A model generated the notes under the pieces. That model made no database searches, was not told the origin of the DNA, and worked only from the letters and a program-made list of their open reading frames with translations. From an uncultured Bacteroidales bacterium (GTDB lineage Bacteria; Bacteroidota; Bacteroidia; Bacteroidales; Muribaculaceae): a DNA stretch of 13,312 bases. The stretch covers positions 1 to 13,312 of the forward strand of contig URNY01000073.1 of the NCBI GenBank assembly GCA_900549375.1. Reading direction: 5' to 3'. Position numbers and translations under genes: made by a program. Shown piece by piece: positions 6,030-13,257 of the stretch (positions are counted from its first letter, which is position 1; each line of letters begins with the position of its first letter).

Positions 6030-7259
6030 ATGAAATCAATCAAAGAGATTTTCAGAATAGGCACAGGCCCCAGTTCAAGCCACACCATGGGTCCCCGTCA
6101 GGCGGCTATGGAGTTCCTTCGCCGCGCACCCAAAGATGCCGCCTCCTATGAGGTGGTGCTCTACGGAAGCCTCGCGGCAACCGGCAAGGGGCACATGACC
6201 GACACGGCTATCGAGGATGTCTTCAAGCATCAGGGTAAACTCGTGAAGATTACCTGGATGCCCGATATCTTCCTCCCCTACCATCCCAACGCCATGAAAC
6301 TGCGTGCTTTCGGTCCGACAGGTGAGAATGGCGAGGCGCCGGAATGCCTTTTCGAGATGACGGTGTATAGCGTCGGTGGCGGAGCTATCCGCATAGAGGG
6401 CGATCCCGAGGAAACCTCACGCGAAATCTACCCGATGAATAAGCTCACCGATATCCTCGAATATTGCGAGAAGTCGGGAAAATGCTATTGGGAATATGTG
6501 GAGGATTGCGAAGGTCAGGAAATATGGCAATATCTCCACAACGTCTGGGAGGCCATGAAAGCGGCCGTGGAGCGCGGTATCGCACGCGAGGGACGTCTTC
6601 CCGGTCCCCTCAACCTGCGGCGCAAGGCTGCCCAGTATTACGTCAAGGCCACCGGCTACCGCGATAATCTCAAAAGCCGCGGACTCACCTTCTCATACGC
6701 CTTGGCCGTGAGCGAGGAGAACGCTTCGGGCGGCGAGATCGTCACGGCTCCGACATGCGGCTCCTGCGGCGTTGTGCCGGGCGTGCTCTATCATATCTGG
6801 AAAAGTCGCGAGCTCCCGGAGATGCGTATTCTCAGAGCTTTGGCAACCGCGGGTCTCATCGGCAACGTGGTGAAGCACAATGCCTCGATCTCCGGCGCCG
6901 AAGTGGGTTGTCAGGGTGAGGTCGGTGTGGCCTGCGCCATGGCGGCGGCCGCCGCCAACCAGCTTTTCGGCGGCAGTCCCGCGCAAATCGAATATGCGGC
7001 GGAAATGGGCCTCGAACACCATCTCGGCATGACATGCGACCCGGTATGCGGACTCGTACAGATTCCCTGCATCGAGCGCAACGCCTACGCAGCGGCGCGC
7101 GCCCTCGACGCCAACATTTACTCATCCTTCTCCGACGGAGTCCATCGCGTATCGTTCGATAAGCTCGTGAATGTGATGAAGGAGACAGGCCACGACCTCC
7201 CTTCGCTTTATAAAGAGACGGGAACGGGCGGTCTCGCCAAGGATTACCAACAGATGTAA
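6030..7259 (+). CDS. sdaA: L-serine ammonia-lyase (iron-sulfur L-serine dehydratase, single chain)
   Basis: This 409-residue cytosolic enzyme deaminates L-serine to pyruvate and ammonia using a [4Fe-4S] cluster. The N-terminal part is the beta domain, opening with IGTGPSSSHTMGPRQA (10-25); the C-terminal part is the alpha domain, with TAPTCGSCGVVPG (239-251), SGAEVGCQGEVG (288-299) and HHLGMTCDPVCGLVQIPCIERN (from 330). By alignment from memory with the Legionella enzyme, the cluster ligands are Cys294, Cys336 and Cys347; the 11-residue spacing between the last two is the one expected. The chain ends GTGGLAKDYQQM, without the near-terminal Cys that fills the fourth iron site in the Legionella enzyme. 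The ATG at 6030 follows TAAGGTAAAAAAAT and starts right at the conserved domain. The esterase gene follows by 32 bases on the same strand. Confidence 0.95.
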   Translation: MKSIKEIFRIGTGPSSSHTMGPRQAAMEFLRRAPKDAASYEVVLYGSLAATGKGHMTDTAIEDVFKHQGKLVKITWMPDIFLPYHPNAMKLRAFGPTGENGEAPECLFEMTVYSVGGGAIRIEGDPEETSREIYPMNKLTDILEYCEKSGKCYWEYVEDCEGQEIWQYLHNVWEAMKAAVERGIAREGRLPGPLNLRRKAAQYYVKATGYRDNLKSRGLTFSYALAVSEENASGGEIVTAPTCGSCGVVPGVLYHIWKSRELPEMRILRALATAGLIGNVVKHNASISGAEVGCQGEVGVACAMAAAAANQLFGGSPAQIEYAAEMGLEHHLGMTCDPVCGLVQIPCIERNAYAAARALDANIYSSFSDGVHRVSFDKLVNVMKETGHDLPSLYKETGTGGLAKDYQQM

Positions 7260-7291
7260 GAAATTTAGACTCTGTCCCTCGAGGAAATATT

Positions 7292-7897
7292 ATGAAAGCT
7301 GTATATTTACATGGCCTCGGTTCTTCGGGAAGCTCGGCCACGGCGCAACGGCTGCGCCGCTCGCTTCCCAACTCGATAGAAGTGCTCTCTCCCGACATAC
7401 CGGTTCAGCCGGAAATGGCGATATCTTTTCTGCGGCGCTTCGCCGCGCAGCATCTCGGCCCCGACGACATTATCGTAGGCACTTCGATGGGCGCCCTCTA
7501 CGCCCAGCTGTTCAAAGGCTGGCGACGGATACTGGTGAATCCGTCGTTTCACACATCGCGCCATCTGGCCGAGAAAATCGGTCAGCGACTCCCTTTCCAT
7601 ACTCCGCGACAGGACGGAGCCACGGACTTCGAGGTGAATCAGAAACTTATAAAGAAATTTGAGAAATTAGAGGCCGACCAGTTCTCTCCGAAATTCGGTA
7701 TCTTCAATCCGCGCCATAAGGACTCGCCGGAGCAGGTAACCGGCTTCTTCGGCTCGCGAGACACGGTGGTGAACTGTCGCCCGGAGTTCTCGGAGCATTT
7801 CTCCGACCTCCGCGAGTTCGACGGCGAGCACCGTCTCGACCCCGACACCACCCTCAACCTCATCGTCCCCGAAATCCGCTCCCACTTCGGCCTTTAG
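7292..7897 (+). CDS. YqiA/YcfP-like alpha/beta-hydrolase esterase
   Basis: This 201-residue alpha/beta-hydrolase resembles E. coli YqiA (UPF0227), a small cytosolic serine esterase of unclear natural substrate. It begins with the oxyanion-side motif YLHGLGSSGSSATA (5-18). The nucleophile elbow is GTSMGALYA (63-71, Ser65), the likely acid is Asp157 in GFFGSRDTVV, and the catalytic His is His180 in GEHRLD. All three residues are in family order and the length is typical. There is no signal peptide or membrane segment. It starts 32 bases after the serine dehydratase gene with no promoter visible between, so the two are probably co-transcribed. It converges on phoH with only 13 bases between stops and no clear terminator. 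Confidence 0.85.
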   Translation: MKAVYLHGLGSSGSSATAQRLRRSLPNSIEVLSPDIPVQPEMAISFLRRFAAQHLGPDDIIVGTSMGALYAQLFKGWRRILVNPSFHTSRHLAEKIGQRLPFHTPRQDGATDFEVNQKLIKKFEKLEADQFSPKFGIFNPRHKDSPEQVTGFFGSRDTVVNCRPEFSEHFSDLREFDGEHRLDPDTTLNLIVPEIRSHFGL

Positions 7898-7910
7898 ACT
7901 CTGCGCCGGT

Positions 7911-8873
7911 TTATTCGGCTGCAGGCTCCTCTTCTGTCTCTTTTTCGCGCTTCTCGTAGGCATCGACGATGCGCTGCACAAGCGGATGGCGCACTATATC
8001 TTTCTTCTCATATTCGATTACTCCGATACCTTTCACGCCCCGGAGGATCCGGAGCGCCTGGAGGAGACCGCTCTGGACGGTACGCGGCAGGTCGATCTGT
8101 GTGGTGTCGCCCGTGATTATCATCTTGCCGTTCATGCCGAGACGTGTCAGAAACATCTTCATCTGATGGCGCGTGGTGTTCTGTGCCTCGTCGAGGATTA
8201 TCACGGCGTCGTTGAGCGTGCGTCCGCGCATAAATGCCAGCGGCGCTATCTGGATTGTGTCGGCCTCCATATACTCCTTAAGCTTCTGCTGGGGAATCAT
8301 ATCCTCAAGAGCATCGTAAAGCGGCTGGAGATAGGGATCGATCTTATCTTTCATGTCGCCGGGAAGGAAGCCGAGCTTCTCACCGGCCTCGACTGCCGGA
8401 CGCGAAAGGATGATGCGGCGGCACTCTTTGTTCTTGAGAGCCCGCACGGCCAAAGCTATGGCGATATAGGTCTTGCCCGTTCCTGCGGGACCGAGGGCGA
8501 AAGTGAGGTCGTTTTCCGAGAAGCTGCGCACCATCCGCGACTGGTTGGCGTTACGCGGCGCGATCGGGCGCCCGTTCTGGCCGTAGATTATCACCCCTTC
8601 GGCATTCACCTCTTTCGGAGCCTCGCCGCGCACGATGTCGATGATGGCATCTTCATCGAGCTTGTTGTATTTGGCCGCATGAGCCTCTATCTGATGAATC
8701 TTTTTCTCGAACTCCGCCGTCTCGCTGTCCTCCCCTATAACCTTTATCACATTTCCCCGCGCGGCCATACGGAGCTTGGGGAAAAGATTGCGTATAAGAT
8801 TTATATTGGCATTGTTGACGCCATAAAACGTCTGAGGGTCGACGCTGTCGATTATCACTATTCTCTCTATCAT
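7911..8873 (-). CDS. phoH: PhoH family P-loop ATPase
   Basis: This 320-residue cytosolic protein is a PhoH-type ATPase, related to the helicase-like half of PhoH proteins and probably linked to RNA metabolism or stress; the exact role in Bacteroidetes is unknown. It has an N-terminal region starting MIERIVIIDSVDPQTFYGVN, Walker A GPAGTGKT (128-135), SRPAVEAGEKLGFLPGD (157-173), Walker B VIILDEAQ (224-231) and ITGDTTQIDLP (253-263), and ends in an acidic Glu-rich tail. The start at 8873 is chosen because an unusually good purine-rich ribosome site (AAGGAAGAAAAGG) lies just before it; a TTG seven codons upstream is in frame but has no such site. It begins 22 bases after the sufB stop and is probably in the same transcript. 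In other Bacteroidales phoH is often near purC, not sufB (from memory). Confidence 0.95.
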   Translation of the reverse strand: MIERIVIIDSVDPQTFYGVNNANINLIRNLFPKLRMAARGNVIKVIGEDSETAEFEKKIHQIEAHAAKYNKLDEDAIIDIVRGEAPKEVNAEGVIIYGQNGRPIAPRNANQSRMVRSFSENDLTFALGPAGTGKTYIAIALAVRALKNKECRRIILSRPAVEAGEKLGFLPGDMKDKIDPYLQPLYDALEDMIPQQKLKEYMEADTIQIAPLAFMRGRTLNDAVIILDEAQNTTRHQMKMFLTRLGMNGKMIITGDTTQIDLPRTVQSGLLQALRILRGVKGIGVIEYEKKDIVRHPLVQRIVDAYEKREKETEEEPAAE

Positions 8874-8889
8874 CCTTTTCTTCCTTTCA
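8874..8889 (-). promoter_or_regulatory. Ribosome binding site that decides the phoH start
   Basis: The minus strand between the sufB stop and the phoH ATG at 8873 holds AAGGAAGAAAAGG, a strong purine run at close spacing. Such sites are uncommon in this window, and this one supports the shorter phoH start and coupling of translation to sufB. Confidence 0.6.
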
Positions 8890-8895
8890 TCCAAT

Positions 8896-10383
8896 TTATC
8901 CCACGGAGCCTTCGAGCGAGATCTGCAGGAGTTTCTGAGCCTCTACGGCAAATTCCATCGGAAGCTTGTTCATCACCTCGCGGGCATAACCACCCACTAT
9001 CAGCGAGACGGCCTCCTCGGCCGGTATGCCGCGCTGACGGCAATAGAAGAGCTGCTCTTCGTTGATCTTCGAAGTTGTGGCTTCATGCTCCACGGTGGAG
9101 CTGTCGTTGCGCACGTCGATATAGGGGAATGTGTGGGCGCCGCATTCATCGCCCATCAGTAGCGAGTCGCATTGCGTAAAGTTGCGGCAGCCGGTAGCGC
9201 CTTTCGACATGCGTACGAGACCGCGGTAGCTGTTCTGCGACTTGCCGGCCGATATACCTTTGCTCACAATCGTAGAGCGGGAGTTGCGTCCGATATGTAT
9301 CATCTTGGTGCCGGTGTCGGCCCGCTGCATGTTGTTGGTGACGGCCACCGAATAGAACTCCCCTACCGACTCGTCGCCGCGAAGCACGCACGAAGGGTAT
9401 TTCCATGTTATCGCCGAACCGGTCTCGACCTGCGTCCATGAGATCTTGGAGCGGTGGCCGCGGCATAGTCCGCGCTTGGTCACGAAGTTATAGATGCCTC
9501 CGCGACCTTCGCGGTCGCCGGCATACCAGTTCTGAACCGTGCTGTATTTCACTTCGGCACGCTCCTCGCAGATTATCTCCACAATGGCGGCATGAAGCTG
9601 GTTCTCGTCGCGCATCGGCGCGGTGCATCCTTCGAGATAGCTGACGTAGGCATCGTCGTCGGCCACGATCAGCGTCCGTTCGAACTGCCCTGTGCCGGAA
9701 GCGTTGATGCGGAAATAGGTGCTCAGCTCCATCGGACATCTCACCCCTTTGGGGATATACACGAAGGAACCGTCGGAGAACACCGCCGAATTCAGCGCGG
9801 CATAGAAATTATCGCGATAGGAAACCACCGTACCCAAATATTTGCGCACAAGGTCGGGGTAATCTTTCACCGCCTCGGAGAATGAACAGAAGATCACGCC
9901 CATCTCGGCGAGCTTTTCGCGATGGGTGGTCTTGACGCTCACCGAATCCATCACCGCATCGACGGCCACGCCGGCGAGCTGTTTCTGCTCTTCGAGCGAG
10001 ATACCGAGCTTGTTGAAAGTTTTCACCAGCTCCGGATCGACCTCATCCATGCTTTTCTTCAGCTCCTTTTTCTTGGGAGCGGCATAATAGCTGATGGCCT
10101 GGAAATCGATGGGCGGAATCTTGAGATGCGCCCATTCCGGCGGAGTAAGCGTCTGCCAGTATCTGAAAGCCTTCAGACGGAACTCGAGGAGCCATTCCGG
10201 CTCACCCTTCTTGCGCGAGATGAGCCGCACAGTCTCTTCTGTCAGGCCGGGGGCCACAACCTCCGTGTCGATATCCGAAGTGAAACCGTATTTATATTCC
10301 GAATCGGTGGCTTCGCGCAGGGTCTGTTCCGACCTTGCGGCCGCATCCATCCGCCCCCTCTTTTCCTCTTCCATATTCGCCAT
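8896..10383 (-). CDS. sufB: Fe-S cluster assembly scaffold SufB
   Basis: SufB forms the SufBC2D scaffold that builds iron-sulfur clusters in the cytosol. The 495-residue product from the ATG at 10383 equals the length I recall for E. coli SufB. With this start, Cys405 (FTQCDSLLMGDECGAHTFPY) and His433-Glu434 (TVEHEATTSK) fall at the residue numbers described as key in E. coli. Other conserved blocks are YGFTSDIDTE (32-41), EPEWLLEFRLKAFRYW (61-76), PKGVRCPMELSTYFRIN (211-227), EGCTAPMRDENQLHAA (251-266) and LFYCRQRGI (445-453). In-frame ATGs at 10428, 10398 and 10374 are possible. The usual partners sufC, sufD and sufS are not adjacent: phoH follows by 22 bases, and a beta-barrel gene lies upstream across a 134-base gap. 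The enzymes it supplies could include the serine dehydratase nearby. Confidence 0.95.
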   Translation of the reverse strand: MANMEEEKRGRMDAAARSEQTLREATDSEYKYGFTSDIDTEVVAPGLTEETVRLISRKKGEPEWLLEFRLKAFRYWQTLTPPEWAHLKIPPIDFQAISYYAAPKKKELKKSMDEVDPELVKTFNKLGISLEEQKQLAGVAVDAVMDSVSVKTTHREKLAEMGVIFCSFSEAVKDYPDLVRKYLGTVVSYRDNFYAALNSAVFSDGSFVYIPKGVRCPMELSTYFRINASGTGQFERTLIVADDDAYVSYLEGCTAPMRDENQLHAAIVEIICEERAEVKYSTVQNWYAGDREGRGGIYNFVTKRGLCRGHRSKISWTQVETGSAITWKYPSCVLRGDESVGEFYSVAVTNNMQRADTGTKMIHIGRNSRSTIVSKGISAGKSQNSYRGLVRMSKGATGCRNFTQCDSLLMGDECGAHTFPYIDVRNDSSTVEHEATTSKINEEQLFYCRQRGIPAEEAVSLIVGGYAREVMNKLPMEFAVEAQKLLQISLEGSVG

Positions 10384-10434
10384 AACGTATGTTTTCATAT
10401 CATGCGATAACATATCCCTAAATATCATACGTTA
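10383..10434. promoter_or_regulatory. Inverted repeat over the sufB start region
   Basis: TAACGTATG (10383-10391) and CATACGTTA (10426-10434) form a 9-base perfect inverted repeat with a 34-base spacer, and the left arm abuts the sufB ATG at 10383. As RNA it could form a stem hiding the start codon; as DNA it could be a split operator. No TAnnTTTG box was found in the gap above it. Function is inferred. Confidence 0.35.
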
Positions 10435-10517
10435 CCGCATGTTTACATATATTACGCGAAATTACAAAAAAAAGTTGAACCCTCGGAACGAATATTATAC
10501 ATATATTTCTCTGCAAT

Positions 10518-11315
10518 TTATCGGAAATCATATCCCAATGAGAGCTGAAAAAGATTCTGTCGATGAGTAAGCGAATAGTTTTCTCTGTTGGCTTTAGCTA
10601 CTTTATAAAGATTCGTCAGACCGAAATCAATGTTCGCGCCGATATAGATGTTGCGTATCGTTGCCCCTATGCCCGCTCTCCATCCGAGGGCTAAGCGGTT
10701 GAAACGGTCGTCACGCTCGCTGTCGCCCGTAGAATAAAGGGACGAACCACTGTAAAACACCGCGTTGTCGAGTTTAAAGCCCATACAACCTTTCATCGAG
10801 AAACCGATATTCAGCACCGGACCCGTGAAAACCGAAATTGCAAAATTGCGGTGAAAATCAAACCGATAACCCAAATCGAGAGGGATACGCATGCCCCACT
10901 GCTTAATCTGACGGTCAGATTTCGCCGCAGCACTTATATTATCCAGAATATGATCAGGCAGCGCATCGCGCAGATTATATCTAACGGAAAGAGTGTTGAA
11001 AAAGAAACTGACACCGGGTTCAAAATATAGATTGGCAATGATCGGCATATTGAAAACTGCCCCGATGCTGACACCGCTACGCGAACCTAAATAGTCCTGT
11101 GTCAAAGAAATTCTGTCATGAAGATTTGTCTGCCGGAATGTGCGCGGACATGTCATGTCAAGAGCCGCGCGTACGCCGAAATATGCCTTGTTATTAGGAT
11201 TGTTAAATAGGTTCCTCTCCGCTGATGCTATAAGCGGCAACAATCCCGAAAGGAGAACCAAGCATAACCTGCTCCAAGTTGATCCGGCAACCCGAGATAT
11301 TCTATTTTCAAACAT
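10518..11315 (-). CDS. PorT-family outer membrane beta-barrel protein
   Basis: This protein is 265 residues from the ATG at 11315. It has a signal peptide (SRLCLVLLSGLLPLIASA, cleaved before ERNLF) and then alternating beta strands typical of the small porT/OMP_b-brl family: YFGVRAALDM, SGVSIGAVFNMPI, LYFEPGVSFFFN, MRIPLDLGYRFDF, NFAISVFTGPVLNIGF, GWRAGIGATIRNIYIGANIDFG, and a final QLSLGYDFR ending near an aromatic residue as in outer-membrane barrels. An in-frame ATG at 11381 would add 22 polar residues before the signal peptide, so 11315, preceded by CAGGA, is preferred. It is the last gene of the minus-strand lipoprotein cluster, 86 bases after the 136-residue lipoprotein. Its substrate or partner is unknown; it could act with the lipoproteins at the outer membrane. 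Confidence 0.85.
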   Translation of the reverse strand: MFENRISRVAGSTWSRLCLVLLSGLLPLIASAERNLFNNPNNKAYFGVRAALDMTCPRTFRQTNLHDRISLTQDYLGSRSGVSIGAVFNMPIIANLYFEPGVSFFFNTLSVRYNLRDALPDHILDNISAAAKSDRQIKQWGMRIPLDLGYRFDFHRNFAISVFTGPVLNIGFSMKGCMGFKLDNAVFYSGSSLYSTGDSERDDRFNRLALGWRAGIGATIRNIYIGANIDFGLTNLYKVAKANRENYSLTHRQNLFQLSLGYDFR

Positions 11316-11401
11316 TCCTGATTTGTTATTTCCTATATTATGTTTTCTGTGAAATTCTGTCGCGCCGTGTTTCTCCGGCATACAGAGACTCAGGCCGAGT
11401 A

Positions 11402-11812
11402 TTATATCTTTACGTTGATCACGACATAGTCTTTATGCACATACCCCTTAATCTTCAGATGTCTCGGTTCCTCAGGTTCAGCCGAACGAGCGGTCAACGT
11501 CATTTTGGGAGAGTCAATCTCATATTCAACCGTCAGCCAACAGCTCTTGACGACCTCGACATTATCCTCAACTTCCTCAGTGGAAGAGGCCTCGCCTCCC
11601 ATTATCTCCAAAGTGACAATCCCCTTGAAACCGTAAATCTCCTTGACTCCCCCTTCTGCAGGGAAGTCAACAGTCCGTGGGAAACCCTCGTCAACCTCAT
11701 TCTCGACATAGCAACCCGACAGTAACAACAACATCATCCCAACTATGGTCACAATACCATATTTCCCGGCTACAATACACCCCCTTGCCACTCTTTTACA
11801 AAGGATTCCCAT
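11402..11812 (-). CDS. Small lipoprotein, possible single BACON-like domain
   Basis: This 136-residue lipoprotein has a long basic N-terminus, a hydrophobic core (GIVTIVGMMLLLLSG) and lipobox LSGC with Cys34. The mature part has an acidic start (YVENEVDEGF) and one beta domain of about 90 residues: FPAEGGVKEIYG, CWLTVEYEID, LTLTAR-like strands and a final GYVHKDYVVINVKI. The order (a GG-led strand, a W-L-T-V strand, an R-x-L-x-I strand, a closing strand) resembles the BACON fold, but the match is weak and by eye. An inner ATG at 11737 would leave a very short signal peptide; 11812 is kept. It lies between the paralogous lipoproteins and the barrel gene, all on one strand. No -7 box was seen. 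Confidence 0.7.
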   Translation of the reverse strand: MGILCKRVARGCIVAGKYGIVTIVGMMLLLLSGCYVENEVDEGFPRTVDFPAEGGVKEIYGFKGIVTLEIMGGEASSTEEVEDNVEVVKSCWLTVEYEIDSPKMTLTARSAEPEEPRHLKIKGYVHKDYVVINVKI

Positions 11813-11877
11813 AAGTAATCAATCTAAGTTTAGCATGTATATCCCTACAGGACAAATGCTTAATTTTTTTTGACCAA

Positions 11878-11907
11878 GCGACGGAAGCGATAAATCGCTT
11901 CCGTCGC
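11878..11907. repeat. Dispersed palindromic repeat, divergent copy
   Basis: Arms GCGACGGAAGCGAT (11878-11891) and ATCGCTTCCGTCGC (11894-11907) pair over 14 bases around a two-base loop. The core GGAAGCGATaaATCGCTTCC is the copy 1 palindrome with matched changes on both arms, and the bases after it (CCGCAATGCATC) resemble those after copy 1. No T-run follows on either strand, so it is not a standard terminator. Confidence 0.8.
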
Positions 11908-11948
11908 CGCAATGCATCCCTGTAATTAGCTCTCGCCGTGTCGCTGAA

Positions 11949-11979
11949 TGTAGGGACGCGATATATCGCGTCCACCGCG
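11949..11979. repeat. Dispersed palindromic repeat, copy 2
   Basis: This matches 5920-5950 at 30 of 31 bases and contains the same perfect 20-base palindrome (11954-11973). It lies 30 bases past the stop of the 12009-12464 lipoprotein gene, in the position where 13221-13247 sits relative to the next paralog, so it may protect or end that mRNA. Confidence 0.85.
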
Positions 11980-11985
11980 ACAGTT

Positions 11986-12040
11986 CCCTAAGCAATCGGT
12001 ATCATCCGCTATTTATGCCGGATTATCCTGATCATCGTTT
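11986..12040. repeat. 55-base direct repeat, internal copy
   Basis: This is identical to the last 55 bases of the window (13258-13312); the match stops at a T/G difference on the left and at the window edge on the right. It covers the last ten codons and stop of the lipoprotein gene plus 23 bases downstream. Confidence 0.97.
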
Positions 12041-12464
12041 CTGTCTCGATATCGGTGATATACAGCGTGAAATCACGTCCCACTGGGTCAGCCTCCTCGT
12101 TAAGCAGTTCGATGGTAAGCACATTATCCTTTATGCGGCATGAGAGCCACTCATTGCTGTATTCCGTAACCCGCTTCCATCGTTTTTGAGGCACCTGTTC
12201 CGGCAGACTGAAAGTATTATGGGTGAGACATTCGAGTTTTACGGTGCCTCCGATAGGTGCCGATTCTATAGTTATATTGTCGCTGTTATCCTTCACCTTC
12301 GACATAGTCACCGAGACAGCCTCCGGATCGGAATTCTCAATCAGATTCCAATGCATAGGCTTGCCGCAAGGCCCGTCAGTCCCTTCACATCCGGCAATAA
12401 AGACCAAGGCAACAGCCATCACAAAGTATAAGATCAGTCGATGCCTTTCCTTTTCTTTTCTCAT
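12009..12464 (-). CDS. Small lipoprotein of a tandem paralogous family (member A)
   Basis: This 151-residue lipoprotein starts MRKEKERHRLILYFVMAVAL with lipobox FIAGC, Cys26. The mature protein opens with a Gly/Asp linker (EGTDGPCGKPMHWN), then strands VSVTMSK, SDNITIES, PIGGTVKLEC, EWLSCRI, NVLTIELL and a closing TMIRIIRHK. It shares a clear pattern with the 12556-13029 protein: DGP-x-G-x-PM-x-W, then A-x-x-V-x-V, SDN, GG-x-V-x-L-x-C, and a basic I-R tail, so the two are paralogs. The GG strand, the W-L strand and the final strand are weakly BACON-like. The start at 12464 is chosen because a -7 box lies at 12494-12501; the longer frame to 12521 would cross it. Its 3' end is repeated exactly at the window edge. 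Function unknown. Confidence 0.8.
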   Translation of the reverse strand: MRKEKERHRLILYFVMAVALVFIAGCEGTDGPCGKPMHWNLIENSDPEAVSVTMSKVKDNSDNITIESAPIGGTVKLECLTHNTFSLPEQVPQKRWKRVTEYSNEWLSCRIKDNVLTIELLNEEADPVGRDFTLYITDIETETMIRIIRHK

Positions 12465-12493
12465 ATTCCTGCAATTTAGAAATTCAAATTTCG

Positions 12494-12501
12494 CAAATAT
12501 A
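12494..12501 (-). promoter_or_regulatory. Bacteroidetes -7 box for lipoprotein A
   Basis: On the minus strand this reads TATATTTG and matches TAnnTTTG. It gives a leader of about 20 bases before the ATG at 12464. A TTTG at 12513-12516 is too close to serve as the -33 box. Confidence 0.5.
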
Positions 12502-12555
12502 TTCTCTCTTGACAAACTCATGCATAGAATCTTGACCGCGACAGACGCATCCGGA

Positions 12556-13029
12556 TTACTTATTTCTCCGGATTTGGATTATACTCTCCGTGGCGGCCAC
12601 TACGTCCTCTACTTTCAGTTTAACGTCGATATCAGCGGGCGCCGATTGCATGTCCGGAAAATCGAAAGTCAGGAACTGCTTCGAGATATCAGCTTTCATA
12701 AAATCTGCTGTAACTTCATGTGCGTCGAGCTTAATGGCCCCATTTTCGTTCGGGTCGGCAGAGACGAAACAGATATTTCTGCCCGATGTGCATGTCAGTA
12801 TCACCTTACCACCTTTGGGAGAAACGCTGACCACGACATTATCGCTTTTGTTTTTCTGTTGACGGATCTCCACCGTCACATCCTCCGCGTTGGTGTTGCT
12901 CTCGACTTTCCAGATCATCGGTTCCCCCGAAGGTCCATCGTTATCCCCGTTATCATCCTTACATGAAGCCATCGTCAATACCAACAATAACCCCATTGCG
13001 GCCAGAATACCAGATAATTGAGTTTTCAT
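12556..13029 (-). CDS. Small lipoprotein of a tandem paralogous family (member B), probably surface-exposed
   Basis: This 157-residue lipoprotein starts MKTQLSGILAAMGLLLVLTM, with lipobox MASC and Cys23. The residues just after the Cys are KDDNGDND, which fits the Lys-plus-acidic lipoprotein export signal known from Bacteroidetes, so it is probably on the cell surface. The mature part shares the family pattern with the 12009-12464 protein (DGPSGEPMIWKVE, AEDVTVEI, SDNVVVSV, KGGKVILTC, and a final SIIQIRRNK), but the middle segment after the shared Cys differs. The start at 13029 is the only one with a full signal peptide. It ends 91 bases before the member A start codon and has no obvious -7 box; the gap above it (13030-13220) is AT-rich. 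Function is unknown; the fold is probably a single beta-sandwich. Confidence 0.82.
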   Translation of the reverse strand: MKTQLSGILAAMGLLLVLTMASCKDDNGDNDGPSGEPMIWKVESNTNAEDVTVEIRQQKNKSDNVVVSVSPKGGKVILTCTSGRNICFVSADPNENGAIKLDAHEVTADFMKADISKQFLTFDFPDMQSAPADIDVKLKVEDVVAATESIIQIRRNK

Positions 13030-13220
13030 GATGATTGATCTTTAAATTATAGATACATATATATTTGGCAAATTCAGAAGTCTATATTCAGAATGCGCTA
13101 ATATAAATAATTTCAAGAAGAAAGAAAAGAAAAATCAACAAAATCTGCAATTAAATGACATATCGATTGATTTTTTAATATGGACACCTTAATTTAAGTT
13201 TGTTTAAGAGTGCTGACGAT

Positions 13221-13247
13221 GGCGGACGCATCTCGGATGCGTCCGCC
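13221..13247. repeat. Dispersed palindromic repeat, divergent copy at the right edge
   Basis: Arms GGCGGACGCATC (13221-13232) and GATGCGTCCGCC (13236-13247) pair over 12 bases around TCG. The GGACGC/GCGTCC outer pairs match copies 1 and 2, while the centre has changed on both arms. It lies 33 bases downstream of the stop of the partial paralog at the window edge. Confidence 0.75.
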
Positions 13248-13257
13248 GCCAGCCATG

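Noticed and set aside
8874..8894. TTG start extending PhoH by seven residues
   Set aside because: The ATG at 8873 has a strong ribosome site at proper distance and matches the usual family start.
7986..9065. Open frame of 359 codons on the plus strand
   Set aside because: It is antisense to phoH and the 3' end of sufB, both with strong family motifs.
10384..10428. Longer sufB start at 10428
   Set aside because: The ATG at 10383 gives 495 residues and key residues at E. coli numbering; the extra 15 residues look unrelated to SufB.
11878..11907. Hairpin as an intrinsic terminator
   Set aside because: No T-run follows on either strand; the T-run at about 11863-11870 is on the wrong side for its strand.
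13060..13067. TATATTTG on the plus strand as a promoter
   Set aside because: No plus-strand gene follows; it is likely a chance match in AT-rich DNA, a caution for the other single-box promoter calls.
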